From positions 58,660,895 to 58,724,894 of the forward strand of contig NC_088912.1 of assembly GCF_963576675.1 (NCBI RefSeq): a stretch of 64,000 bases of DNA, read 5' to 3'. Position numbers and translations under genes: made by a program. Under the pieces are notes generated by a model. It was given only the letters and a program-made list of their open reading frames with translations, made no database searches and was not told the DNA's origin. The first letter of the stretch is position 1; every line of letters begins with the position of its first letter. Origin of the DNA: Euphorbia lathyris. Its lineage: Eukaryota > Streptophyta > Magnoliopsida > Malpighiales > Euphorbiaceae. This document shows positions 30,143-42,314 of the stretch, piece after piece.

Positions 30143-31490
30143 TCAATCTCTTTCCATAGTGAGCCAATAGAAGCATTGCCTTACGATTTTCTTTGCTAAT
30201 ATTGCTCCTCCCATATTGGCTCCACAAATTCCTGAGTGTACCGACTCCATTGCCTCACGGGCTTCTCCCTCGTCCAAGCATCTCAATTGTAATCCATCGG
30301 TGTGCCTTTTGTAAAGCAAATCATTGTGGATGACGAACTGATGAGCTAACCTCCTGATCACAGCCTGATCCCTAACTTCTGATTCTGCTGGATAAGTCCC
30401 GTTTTTCATGAAATTCACAATGTCGAAGTACCAAGGCTTCTCGTCTACTCCAAACAACATTACATCTTCATAGCACGGTTTGTGGGACCTTTTTAGCACC
30501 AAATGCTTTGAGGCAAGATTCCATGGATTATCCCACACCGACACCAAGGTGGCCAAAGCATCCGTTGCTTGGTTCTGTGCTCGGGGAATGTGATAAAAGC
30601 GGCACTCGCTGAATCTCTGTGCCAACCCCTCCAGCTGGTCTAGGTATGGGCGCAACCTTTCTTCCCTTACTTCCCAGTTTCCTTGTGCTTGTTTGATAAT
30701 CAGCTTTGAGTCGCCCCAGATTTCAACGTACGATGCTCCCAATGATGCTAAAGACTCTAACCCGTAGACGCACGCTTCATACTCGGCCATATTATTAGTG
30801 AGAGGGAACGATAACTTCTTTGCCATTGGGATCCTTTCTCCTTCTCGCGAAATAAGTAACACTCCTACCCTTGCTCCACTTAAATTAACTACGACGTCGA
30901 AGAAAATTTTCCACGGTATAACCTCTATGGCGCTCAAATGCTCGTCGGGGAAATCATAGTTCGTCTCCTCTTCTTCCGCACTTAGGGGCTGATTGGCCAG
31001 AAATTCTGCTACGGCTCTTCCCTTGAAAACCTTCTTTGTTACATATTCGATGTCGAATTCTGACAAAAGCAACAACCATCGGGCCAGCTTTCCGATTAAG
31101 GATGGAGTTCGGTACAGATACTTCACGGGATCCATCCGGGAAATAATGATCACTTTGTAAGACTGAAAATAGTATCGCAGCTTCTTCGTTAGGCATACTA
31201 CTGCCACGCATGTCTTTTCGATCATATTATACTTAAGCTCGTATTCTAGGAACTTCTTACTCAGATAATACACCGCACGCTCCACACCGATGTCCCCTTC
31301 TTGGGCCAACATTGCTCCAATGGATCGCTACAAAGAGGAGAAGTGGTTTTCCGAGTTTAGGCAGCCTCAAAACCGGTGGATTAGTCAAATAGGTCCGGAC
31401 ACTTTCCAACACTTGCTGGCACTTATCGTTCCAAACCGTGGGTTGATATTTCTATAGCAGCTTAAAGATTGGTTCGCAGATTGTGGTGAG
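30143..31490 (-). pseudogene. Tat RNase H and additional RNase H (copy 2), extra lesions
   Basis: Differs from copy 1 by an 11-bp deletion near 31325-31330 that shifts the frame upstream of the first RNase H, and by CAG to TAG in the preceding linker (plus-strand TTTCTATAGCAG near 31450). The second RNase H is intact in frame from about 31312 on, except that the first Asp region reads WKIFFDVVVN. These lesions are private to copy 2 and so postdate the duplication. Confidence 0.85.
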
Positions 31491-32660
31491 TCATGTTATG
31501 AATCGACTGATATACTGAACCTGCCCCAGGAATACTCTCACTTCTTTCTCATTCTTCGGTGCCGGCATTTCCTGTATGGCTTTCACTTTATCGGGATCCA
31601 CCTCAATCCCTTTGTTACTGATTACGTAGCCTAAGATCTTCCCCGATGAAACGCCAAAGAAGCACTTCTTCGGGTTCAACCTCAGCTTGAATTCTGCAAT
31701 TCGGGCCAAAAACTTCTCGAGTGCAGCGAAATGCCCCTCTCTCGTCTTCGACTTGACCATCATGTCGTCCACATAAACTTCCACCTCCTTGTGTATCATA
31801 TCATGGAACAGTGCCGTAGCCATCCGTTGATAAGTTGCCCCGGCATTTTTCAAACCAAACGACATTACCCTATAGCAGTACGTTCCCCGCTCAGTTGTGA
31901 ACGAGGTATTTCCCTTGTGCTTTTCTGCCATTTGAACCTGCATGTAGCCCATGAAGCCGTCAACATTTGTGTGCAAGACGCTCGATGCAGCACTGTCGAT
32001 TAATACGTCGATGTGAGGCAATGCGAATTCATCTTTGGGGCAAGCCTTGTTGAGATCTCTATAATCGACGCACATTTTCACTTTACCGTCCTTCTTCGCG
32101 ATTGGTACTTCATTTGCAACCCAAGGGGGATAATCGATTACTTCGATGAACCCTGCTTCTAACTGTTTCTTCACTTCCTCTCTGATCTTATCTGCCCATT
32201 CCGGCCTCATGCGTCGGAGTTTCTGTTTCACGGGCTTAGCCTCGGGGTATGTTGGAATACGGTGAGTTACGATTGATTGATCGATTCCTGGCATGTCTTC
32301 GTACGTCCAAGCAAACACTATTTCGTATTTTTTTATTATTCTCTCAAATTCTTTTCTCTCTTCAATAATTAATTCTTGAGCAATTTGTATAAGTTCAGGA
32401 TTTTCATCCGTGCCAAGATTTAAAGTTGACATTTCTATTGCATTGATTTCAAATGTAGGCATGTTATATGAATGAGAATGCATGGAATGATCAGAATCAA
32501 CATCAAGCAAGTAAGCAAAATCAGAATTCATTTCATTGATAGTTTTGGCGAGTACATCATCGGATTCAAACAAAGCGGTAACATAGTTGTCATCATCGGG
32601 GTTCTTGGGGTTTTCATGGGCCTTGGAGGTGTTTGATTCATCCACCGCCCCCACGGCTGT
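31491..32660 (-). pseudogene. Tat reverse transcriptase (copy 2)
   Basis: Nearly identical to copy 1. YVDDMMVKS is intact, and one change (SETREG to SKTREG) follows the catalytic box. The flanking TAG (32661-32663) and TGA (31491-31493) are shared with copy 1. Confidence 0.88.
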
Positions 32661-35591
32661 CTATGCAGTGATAACTTGCTCCTCAGCATTCAGGTCAAGC
32701 ATCATGATCCCCTCTATGAAGCAGCTTGCCTTTCCTTTGCCCCAGTCAGTAACATCGTTGAAGATCTTAAATCCGGGCAAATTCTTTCCCTCGGTGCCTC
32801 GGCCCGACTCTACCATTACGGCAATTTCCGGCTCGTCATTAGACTCATCCCAGATATGGATTGGAGCTTTCTGATTGATACCTTCCTCTTCTGAGGAACT
32901 TCCCCAGATATCCACAACAATCAGATCCATCACGTGAGGGACGTTCGGATTTACGTAGGAAGGGTCCGACGATCCATACCGAGCCCATCCTATAACCTCA
33001 TCATAATCCTTCAAGAACACCCTACTCAACCTCTTTGCCACAAGTGGAATAGCACCCTTTCGGATGCACATGAGTTGCTCCTGATCGCTCAAGGTGACCT
33101 GACGTGAAGCATACTTGAACCTCCACCTTCTTACGTAATCCATAAATGTTTCTTCGGGAAATTGCTTGATCCTTTCTAAATCTTCCAACGACCCCGTCCA
33201 CGGAATGTACATCTCATACCTTTGCACAAAGGCCTCCATGAGGGACCCCCAGTCCTCTTTTGTCTTTGCCGAGAGCATTCGGTGCCACATCAAAGCTTCT
33301 CCTATGAGTGTCTTTGGAAAATGCTGAACCAACTCACTTCGATAGAGTCCCGTGTCAAACATGTAGGCACAGAAACGGTTTACATGATCGATGGGGTTCT
33401 CATCTCCCTTGTACTTAGCCATGGTTAATACTGCCTCAGGTGTCTCCTCATCGAGTGACTCAGGCATTTCCTCTGGATGTCCCCATGCGGTGCATTTCTT
33501 GATGAATCTCTTAGTCATTTCAGCCCAGTTCACCTTAACATTCATCGGAAGAGACATATACCACACCAGCGATCCTCCTGCCAACGAGTTGCAAAACAAA
33601 CTCGTGATTTCCTCCCCTTTGAAGCCCAACGGCCCCATCACTGACAAGTAGAAGTGCAAATGCTCCATATGGTCTTTGTTGCCGTTATAATTACTAACTG
33701 CTGGCAACGGGCGCTTGATGGGCCCAACCTGCATTGCGCTACTTTCTGCCGCTCTCTCTTTAGCCTTCTTATACTTTTCCAAGAATAAACTTGCCAATTG
33801 TGACCAATCACCCTTGATGGAATCAGGCAAGGATCGGAACCACTCCAAAGGCTCGCCTATCCACGAAGGGTGGAACCACTGAGCGATCTCATTAATCCCA
33901 AACGGTTCAGCAAATATAGCACACATATACTCATACAAGTGGACCTCAGGGTCCTCCACCCCACTGAATATCTTTAACTCAAGAATAATTCTCCGAGATG
34001 ACCCCTGCCCGGTCTCTTCGGTGTCATCTTTGTCATATGGCGCTCCATCGCCCAATTCCTCATCTATCATCTCGCCCGCTGTTTCCTCTCCCAGAAAAGA
34101 CACATACAATCTTCTTCCTATCGTGATTTTCTCATCGGAGTCCAACAGCTCCTCTTCATCCTCCTCAAAGGATTCTACCACCGTACTCTCCTCGAGCCCG
34201 GATTCGATCATACTTACCCTATGATTAGGAAATGGATTTCGCCTAGTGGAAGGGTTTGCTGATGATGGATCAGCTATCTTTTTCTCCTCAATCAAATTTT
34301 GAATCTCATGCTTCAACCTCTCACAGTTCTCAATAGTGTGCCCGTAGTTGCTATGGAACTCACAGTACCCCCTAGCTTGCATCTGAGGAGTAGACGGTGC
34401 TTTGCCATTAGGAGTGAGGGCTTTCAACAATCCCCTTTTCTGCAATCGTTCGAAAACTTTTGCGTAGCTTTGATCAAACTTGGCGAACTGCCTCTTCTCG
34501 ATAGCGTTAAGATCAAGCACTTTCACTGCGGCTGATTCTGTACTCGCACTTGGCCCTCCGGCACTATATCCAGACTTCGTCCACTTAGTGTAAGCTTTCT
34601 TCGGCTCTCCACCCCCCTCAACTGTCAAGGCACATCTATACATCTGATTGAAATTGGTAAAAGGCATATACCGCAGCTCATTCTTAATATACGGCAACGT
34701 GTTACCAACTACCATTCGGATCTGATCCTGCTCAAGCGGCTTCTGCTTCATGATTGCCGCATTGGCTCTCCACCTCCTCACAAAATAGGAAAAAGACTCA
34801 CCAGTTTGTTGCTTAGTACTCTCCAGCTCCTTCAGAGTAACCTCAAGCATAGTGTTGAAACTATATTGGGCGATGAATGACTTTGCCAACTCCTTCCAAT
34901 CTCTCTTCGTCACCAGCGGCAACGTATGAAACCATACGAGGGCAGCCCCCTCCAGATAAGTATTAAACAGCCCCAGGACTTGATCCTCAGTCAGGATCAT
35001 GTGCTTCATTACCGCGATATACTGATTCATGTGAGCCGTGGGATCCTCGGTTCCATCGAACTTCTTCATGTTCGGGAGCCGGAATTTCAAGGGCAAAGCC
35101 GTTGCCGACAAGCAGTTCTTCAAATTATAAAAGTCTTGACTCCCAGAACTTCCCCCACGCAGATCCTGCACCTCCTGAGTGATGTGCTGCTTCCACTCCT
35201 CTTCCTTAGCCTTCTCTTTCTCAAGCTGTTTCTGGATATAATCCTGATAGTCATCCTCGTTCCCGAAGCGGGGACCAGTGTTCACTTCATTCTCAGCGCG
35301 CTTACTACCACTCTTGTTATCCTTCAACGCCAGCTCAGCTAGCTGGGCCAAAATTGCGGCCAATTGATCATTAATGTTGTTCACCGAATTTTCTAATTCG
35401 TCCACTTTTTCGTCGGTTGCAGACATACTGGCAGAAGACTGAGTATACTCGGACGAAGGTGATTTAGAAGCCACAACTGCTGATTCGGAACTGTCAATCT
35501 GTAGCTGATCAAACTGCCTGACTAACCGGTTACTCTCACGAAACCACAACCGCTTAATGATGAAGTCTGCGCGAACGGTATCCATTAGCAT
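32661..35591 (-). CDS. Gag polyprotein with four capsid-like units (copy 2)
   Basis: A second uninterrupted 976-residue frame with the same four units, knuckle and missing protease as 18394-21324. I see only two residue differences: Val to Ala at about 321, and Glu to Ala at about 720. Confidence 0.85.
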   Translation of the reverse strand: MLMDTVRADFIIKRLWFRESNRLVRQFDQLQIDSSESAVVASKSPSSEYTQSSASMSATDEKVDELENSVNNINDQLAAILAQLAELALKDNKSGSKRAENEVNTGPRFGNEDDYQDYIQKQLEKEKAKEEEWKQHITQEVQDLRGGSSGSQDFYNLKNCLSATALPLKFRLPNMKKFDGTEDPTAHMNQYIAVMKHMILTEDQVLGLFNTYLEGAALVWFHTLPLVTKRDWKELAKSFIAQYSFNTMLEVTLKELESTKQQTGESFSYFVRRWRANAAIMKQKPLEQDQIRMVVGNTLPYIKNELRYMPFTNFNQMYRCALTVEGGGEPKKAYTKWTKSGYSAGGPSASTESAAVKVLDLNAIEKRQFAKFDQSYAKVFERLQKRGLLKALTPNGKAPSTPQMQARGYCEFHSNYGHTIENCERLKHEIQNLIEEKKIADPSSANPSTRRNPFPNHRVSMIESGLEESTVVESFEEDEEELLDSDEKITIGRRLYVSFLGEETAGEMIDEELGDGAPYDKDDTEETGQGSSRRIILELKIFSGVEDPEVHLYEYMCAIFAEPFGINEIAQWFHPSWIGEPLEWFRSLPDSIKGDWSQLASLFLEKYKKAKERAAESSAMQVGPIKRPLPAVSNYNGNKDHMEHLHFYLSVMGPLGFKGEEITSLFCNSLAGGSLVWYMSLPMNVKVNWAEMTKRFIKKCTAWGHPEEMPESLDEETPEAVLTMAKYKGDENPIDHVNRFCAYMFDTGLYRSELVQHFPKTLIGEALMWHRMLSAKTKEDWGSLMEAFVQRYEMYIPWTGSLEDLERIKQFPEETFMDYVRRWRFKYASRQVTLSDQEQLMCIRKGAIPLVAKRLSRVFLKDYDEVIGWARYGSSDPSYVNPNVPHVMDLIVVDIWGSSSEEEGINQKAPIHIWDESNDEPEIAVMVESGRGTEGKNLPGFKIFNDVTDWGKGKASCFIEGIMMLDLNAEEQVITA

Positions 35592-37508
35592 GTATGCATG
35601 ATTTTATATGCATGATTCGTGGTGTGTGCGTTTATTTATTTACGGATATATAAGATAAGAAGAACAAACGTCAGTCTAATTACACGTATCACAGCATCTC
35701 TCTTCCACCCTTATTCCTCCACACACTCGACGGTCCAAGTCTCTTTCCTAGGATTTTGGTTTGGGGCTCACATTGCAGTCCAGGGGACGCGTGATGCCAT
35801 CGATTATTGCAGAAAAAGTAAATCATCCATCAGACAATACAGTTCGTTTTGACGTATCCACGTTTAGTGACTAAGATATCGACCAAGTTGGATTGTCCTT
35901 TCGGAATAACTCGTCTTTTGTCATTTTGCGAGACGCATTAGTTTGGGTTTTGACTCCCTTTGAGCGCATCTCGGATTTTAGACGTGGTATAAGTTATTCT
36001 TCTGGTTCAATCATTCGTTATTGACAATGACTCGTTCCCTTTTATTCGCGTGGGTTCGTGTCTCGATTTTTGGATTACGACGGGATCTTTTGGATCTATC
36101 GAGAGACGCAACCACGTGTTTGTTTAATGATGAAATCACTTTTCGGATTTTTTCCTTAGGGAACGGCCTCATCGCGTAACGCGTTTGTTTTTAGCGTCAA
36201 GGATTCGCTCGCTCATTTTGGCTACGTGAAAAAGACGGCGAGTCTTATTCGAGCGCACGATAATCCTTCGGCTATTAACAACTCTTTATTTCTTCCAATT
36301 TACGGGATATACTATCCTAGCGTGGTTATAGAAAATCAACGTTTCGTTGAATCGCATACTTATTCGAAGCAGGGATATTACCGATCTCCTCATTTAGACA
36401 CGAATTGAGCAAACACGCCAATCGGGCCATATTTCTTGTGGTTTTGGTAACGGTCTAAATGATCGAGCCATTAGTCAAACCCACAGTCTCGTCCATATGG
36501 TGCGATAATGCAGTTTTTTAGCTTAATTCGGCTTTGTGATTTTAAACGGCGTATATACCAGTTTGAGGCACGTATTTAACGACATTGGTTCATTTTCTTT
36601 AACTACTCTCAGGATTGATATACATCGTAGATACGGAATGATTTTGGTTGTTTGTTTATTTTGCTTTTATTTTCTTAGTCACCTTCGCGGATACACCCAT
36701 TTCTCTTAAGAACAACACAAGGCGTAACGTAAGAGTTCATTTTTTATTCAGAAGGGACGGGCCATGTTTATGAAACTCTTTACGTTACAACGGGGTCATT
36801 TGAAACAGAAATGTTCTTTGTTTTTGTTTTGTCATAATTTTGTTTTATCCCAACGTATCTAAAGAATGTAAATAACGACTATCGTTAATATAGTCTTTTG
36901 AATCGAGATATAACTATCCTTAATACCAAAACCGATTCGTATTAATACGTGCTTACGTCACAACGTATTTCCTGAACATGTGCCTTCTTCGGGACACGGA
37001 AAGGGACCAGGCGGGTCGCACAAGTTCATTCATACGAGATGACTAAGTCGTCTTTAGTTCGAATCGTTTCGATGTTTTGGGGTAGTTTGTATATCGGTTT
37101 AAGAGTATATATTAACGTATCGTTTTATTTTCTTTATATATTTTAGGATTTAGACACGTATCATGGCAATTTGAAAACACGAACTGATTCATTCATCACA
37201 CCAAAAATAGTAACGGGTAATCCTATGGCAACTTCTAAGGCTACTATATGCTGACACGGCTGATCGCGGGACCTCACAGGACCGCACAAATTCACCCCTA
37301 ACGAATGGATGGGGACCCTTTGGCGCCTTACTGTAAGGGGGAACTTACACTAGCCTCTTTCGAGCGACGAATGGACTCTCGCTAGAGGTTTCACGGAAAT
37401 TACCCAAAAGGTTTGCAATAATGTTTATGAATGCATACGAAAAGAAATAATACGATCCGTCCCCGTTAAGGGCTTAATACACGCCTTCTGGAATCAAATT
37501 TCTCGCTT
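35592..37508 (-). other. Untranslated leader between PBS and gag (copy 2)
   Basis: Counterpart of 21325-23241 with scattered substitutions, several of them at CG dinucleotides (for example CGGCTTCGTG to CGGCTTTGTG near 36530), as expected from methylation-driven decay. No gene recognised. Confidence 0.6.
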
Positions 37509-37525
37509 CCCCAGCAGAGTCGCCA
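37509..37525 (-). other. Primer-binding site (copy 2)
   Basis: Identical TGGCGACTCTGCTGGGG on the minus strand, two bases from LTR 3, which is the 5' LTR of copy 2 and of the original element. Confidence 0.75.
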
Positions 37526-37527
37526 CT

Positions 37528-40500
37528 TGTTAGACAAGGTGCCGAACGGCCTCGCCCGGGCGGACCGGGGGGTGGACACCTCATGGCGACGTAAGCGGTG
37601 ATTGGCGCCGAAAGCAACCAATCGTGGAATCAAGCTGCTCGGCAGGACCGGAGCTCGGAGTATGGAAGAGTCGCCACCCACGAATGGGAAAATGAACACC
37701 GATCCCTTGCGGGAGACCGGTGAGGGTTCGGGAAACTTAGGTACGAGCCGAGAAGGCTAGCTCCTTTCCGGAGAAAGGCTACTAGGCACCCCGACATCGC
37801 CCGGTTATGAACCACCGGCCTCCTACTCAGCGTGTTAGGCGATAACAGACTAATCGCATATTTCTTTAAGTTTAAAATTCATTTGAAACCATTTCTTTCT
37901 CGCTTTTGAAAACCATTTTTGAGCATGTCAGTGAAAGCCATTTTAGTAAAGAATCACCCATTTTGCATAATTTAAAATATATAGGAGAGAGAGGGGGATA
38001 GAAGAAAGAATTGATTTATTTACAATGTGATTTTATGTTTTAGACTATATTACATCTATGCTAATCTCACTCCCAAAACGAGTTTATTTACATGGTTCGT
38101 ACCTTAATCGCCGTTGGAACGATTTAGGTACGTTTCAAAGCCCTGTTAATGATGATTACTCGAATCGCCGTTGGAACGACTTGAGCATTTGAAAACGTTG
38201 AGCAAACAGTTTTAATCTAAAAACGTGATTAAGCATACAAGTCAATTTATTTTATACAAAACCATTTAGTTAGGAAAGCAATTCAAAACTTCATTATTTA
38301 CAACGAAACAATTTGCAATGTTCGCTTAATCCGTCGTTGGAACGGATTAAGGTTTCAACACGTGATGTTTTGGAAACGGTTTAAAAGTGACAAAAAAGTT
38401 ATTTACACTTTAGGAATGTCTAGAAAAACTTTTAATTTAAACAAACAACTTGAAATCTCTTTTTGTCTTTTATTTTTCCCCTTTTCACTCAATTAACCTC
38501 TAATTATAACAATTAATAAATTAAACCCAAATTCACCCAACCAAAACATTTTCCGAATCATATATACATATAGAAAGCCCAAACGGAGAATAAATATACA
38601 TATTTATACATATATATAAGTTTATCTAAAAATAGGGATATATCTATAGATAAAAAAACGAGTAAAAGATACTATATGGTATAATAAAGAAAATGAAAAC
38701 TACCAAATATAATAGCTTTTTGTTCTAATTCAAAATATGTAAAAACAATGAAGAAAGTTCATAAAGAGGAAAAATAACATTTTAGTTCCAAATGGTTTTA
38801 AGTAATAACTATGTAGAAATTAGCCCCCCGAAACACACATCTAAATATTAACATCCAAATAGTATTTAATGAACCCAAAAGTATTTATTAATTAGTTACT
38901 CCAAAAAAACCAAGTAAATAATCCCTCAAAATAATAGCTAATATAGCTTAAATGAACTTAAAGAAAACATTATATATACATATAATTTATTTTGCAAAAC
39001 TAAATTAATATAAAAATATAAAATAAATAGATACATAATAGATAATTATAAGTTATATACCCAAGATAAATTAAAAGTGAAAAATAATATTATATATAAT
39101 ATATCAAAAATAAATAACCTATTCTACACTACCCCAAATACACATCTATATATAAAGTGTAGTGTAAAGCTTAATAACTAAATACGTAAAAATTAATAAA
39201 CTAATACTCAAGTTAAAACCATCTAAATAAATACCTATATACATATACTAATATTTCAAAAAAGAAGCTATTGGAATAGACAAATACACATGGGTAAAAA
39301 CTGATGTTCCGACCAACAAAACAACGGATCGTCCGAAAAAGAATTTCAAAGTTCCAGCAGCTTAGCGACGAAAATTTTCGTTGTTAAAACGAAATTTTCC
39401 GTCGCCAAATGGAGACAAAAAAACAGAAAAGATTCAAACCAGTCCCCTTTAATTTCAGATTTAATAATAAAAAAACTAGATCTACTATATACCGTCGTTT
39501 AACCCCCAAACTACCCAAATCGGGTCACGGTTTGTAACGGAAGGTTCTAAAACGAAGTTTTATTAATTTAAAACACATATAAATACGCGGATCTACGACG
39601 TTCAAATCCCGAACTACCCAAATCGGGTCACGGTTCGTATTGGAATTTTAAAACGAAGTTTTTATTTCAAAACCAAAACCAAATACTTATTGAAATAGTA
39701 AAAAAAATGGAATAATAAACAAAATAAACAAAGAATTAAATGGGTCTAGTTCCTCAGATTGTTACCTCTTGATTGGTAACGGATTCCAAATCAGTCGATT
39801 GATCGTGTTTTAGAGTCGTTTTTTTGGTGTTTTGGGCAAATCCGGGTCTCGCCAAAATTTTCCAGAGGTTCGGGTCTCTTTCTCTTTTTTTTTAATGCTT
39901 TGGACTCCATCCTATTTATAGGCAAATGGAGCCCTAAGCTTAATTTATTTTTGGCTCCAAGCCAACTTGGAGCCAAAGACAAACTAAATTAGCTTAGGAA
40001 ATTACATAGCAATTTCCTTTTCATCATTAATCATCATTATTATTATTATTTGTTATTTTATTTATTTTTTATTTTCTTTAAAAACAAATTAAAGCACTTG
40101 GCCAAGTGCAATTGGGTTGGGCTTGGGCGGCCCAACCCCATCACGGGCCGTCCAACGGCCCGTGACGAAAATAGCGGCCCCCGACGGGGCCGAGTTTATA
40201 TTTGTAATAAAAAAATAAAAGTAAAAAATATTTAAACAAATAAAATCTACCTAAAATTAACCGAAATCAAAAAAGGATTTTTGTCAAAACCGATTTTATA
40301 AAATTAGCTTTTATAAAATCGATCTTTTTACAAAACTATTTTTTTATTGTTCAAATTCTACAACCAAAACCCCTATCGATCCGAGATTTCATTAATAATG
40401 ACACACCCCGAACTCGGCGAGACGATTTAAGATTTCATTCTTGGAACCGATTCGCCCGTCATCTCGATTCGATTTCCGAATTCGATCAAACCGGTCTCCA

Positions 40501-40625
40501 CGGTTCCTTTGAACAACGTTTTTTTATATTTATTATTTTTATTGAGTCATCATTTATTTTAATCGACTGATTTGGATTCCTTTTTATAATTTTTCTTCAT
40601 CGGTCCTCCGACCCCGGTGTCTACA
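37528..40625 (-). repeat. LTR 3 (3,098 bp)
   Basis: Rightmost LTR, ending at the target duplication ACTGT (40626-40630). Private variants include AACCATTTC near 37890, a short deletion in the ATATATAATATA tract near 38970 and TCCTCCGACC near the end. TATA at 39912-39921; stem-loops at 38098-38351; GC hairpins at 40094-40193. Confidence 0.93.
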
Positions 40626-41911
40626 ACTGTTTTACTTGGGAGATGGGAATTGACTCTCTTATAGTCAGTTTCTAACTCAGCACTTCGATTTACTCAGAGT
40701 TAGTTTCTAACAGTTTATATGCTGAGTAAATATAACAATCAACACAAGCACAGATATATATATATATATAGTTGAGAGAGTTAAGAATTACTCAGTATCA
40801 CTTATCCTGGTTCGACCTCTCTGCCTACGTCCAGTCCCCAGAGTCCTCTTGGCTTTTAGAATCCAATACTGAGCTCTTTAAAGGTAGAGCACAAACCGTT
40901 TACAAGGCAGTTGAATATGCAAGGGTACCGTCCTCTATTCTTCTACTCAACTCCTACTAAGCACCACAACTTGGTACCTAGATTTCTCTACTACTGAATG
41001 TTTACAACTAAACACTCAGCTCAACACTCTCAATATCTCAATTGATACAGTTTGTTCTCTTTCAGAGGGAGAACACCTTAGATGATTACAGAGAATCAAA
41101 CTAGCATTTACACAGGAATAGAAAGTGAGTGTAAGATCTTTTTCTTGTTTTGAAGTGCTTTGAACTTGTATTTTTTTTCTTGTATTTTTCTTTTTGTACT
41201 TCGGCAATGATCCAAGAGGTTTGATTGTCTTTATATAGATGAAGACCTGTAGGAGGATCATTTGAAATGATTTAGCCGTTGATTCCAAAACGGCTCTTTT
41301 GGGAGACAGATTCTGGTCAGCTTCAGATATTGCAGGCCAATCCTATCCTCTGAATTCTTCAGGCGTCAGGTTTGTCTTGTTCCTGTAGGCGTTGTCTTTT
41401 TGCGGCAGTTGTCTTTTAGCAATAATCCATTGACCCATATATCTCGGAAAATGTCTTTTGCGTAATTCCGAGGATTCAATTATTGGTGCAGAGGATTTGC
41501 AAGACTTGTCTTCTAGTGAACGGATCTTTCATGTTGTCCTGAAGATTTACTCAGCTTCTGCTTTATTCGTTGTCTTCGTCCGTTGTCAACTCTTCCGCTG
41601 AGTTCCCTCCTAGTCAGTCTTGTTTTGCACGATAACTAGTCAGATGGCTTCTGATGCTGAGTTTTATTTCACTTAGCTTTGCTAAACTTCAGGCTTCTGT
41701 TCTTTGGTACTGATTTCAACTCTGCTCAGTTTGCTCTTTGATCTCATACTGACTTTGTCCTGTCTTACTTTTTATATCTTTTGTATTTACGTTTATACTT
41801 CAACATTGAACAAACAGATTAGTACAATTAAATCAAAGCACTTAAATTTAATTGTCCCTTAATCATGGATGATTTTGTCAAATCAAAATCTTGTGGAACG
41901 GTGTTTCAACA
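40626..41911 (-). repeat. Copia 3' LTR, inner fragment
   Basis: Continues the LTR begun at 8968 and matches 52392-53671. It carries minus-strand CTATATAAAG at 41229-41238 as likely TATA box, and a longer AT microsatellite near 40755-40770 than its partner. It ends TTTCAACA at 41911, the LTR start in transcriptional sense. Confidence 0.92.
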
Positions 41912-41926
41912 AACTCCCCCATTTTG
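41912..41926 (-). other. Copia polypurine tract
   Basis: The minus strand reads CAAAATGGGGGAGTT directly before the LTR start TGTTGAAACAC. The 390 bp beyond it (41927-42314) hold no reading frame I can support. Confidence 0.7.
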
Positions 41927-42314
41927 ATGTTGGCAAAATACATAATTATGGAACTCAGTTTTGAAATTCCCCATGATTGAATTTTTGTTTCATTTTTCTG
42001 AATTTGCTCCCCCGTAAGGGTTGCATTAATTATCCTAGCTTAATTTTAAGATTTAATCTAGGTCAGTTTTTCTGAAGTGGTTAAATACTCAGTTTGATAC
42101 ACAGATTGTTTTGGTGTTTTAATCTTATACTGAGTATGTTTTACTTTTGCTTGTTTGTTCAATTTTGATTTATCAGTTTTCAGCACATGGTATTTTAGAG
42201 AGTTTGGATAGAATAATACTTACCATAGTTTAACAATCAAAGTGCACAAAAATAACAACAAAAAGAAAAGATATTAAGCACAAAGTACATGCTTAGTCCT
42301 GAAATATGATTAAA

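Larger units (their letters stand above)
9125..40625 (-). mobile_element. Three-LTR tandem Tat-type Ty3/gypsy element
   Basis: Three direct LTRs of about 3.1 kb (9125-12236, 23261-26364, 37528-40625) alternate with two near-identical internal regions of 11,024 and 11,163 bp. One pair of target duplications, ACTGT at 9120-9124 and 40626-40630, bounds the whole, so it behaves as a single insertion later enlarged. All polyprotein frames are on the minus strand. The likely route is unequal recombination between LTRs. A primer-binding site, polypurine tract, long leader, and tandem repeats plus an antisense exon between pol and 3' LTR agree with Tat/Ogre-type organisation. Extra reading frames and 3' tandem repeats are known in that clade. 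Confidence 0.9.
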
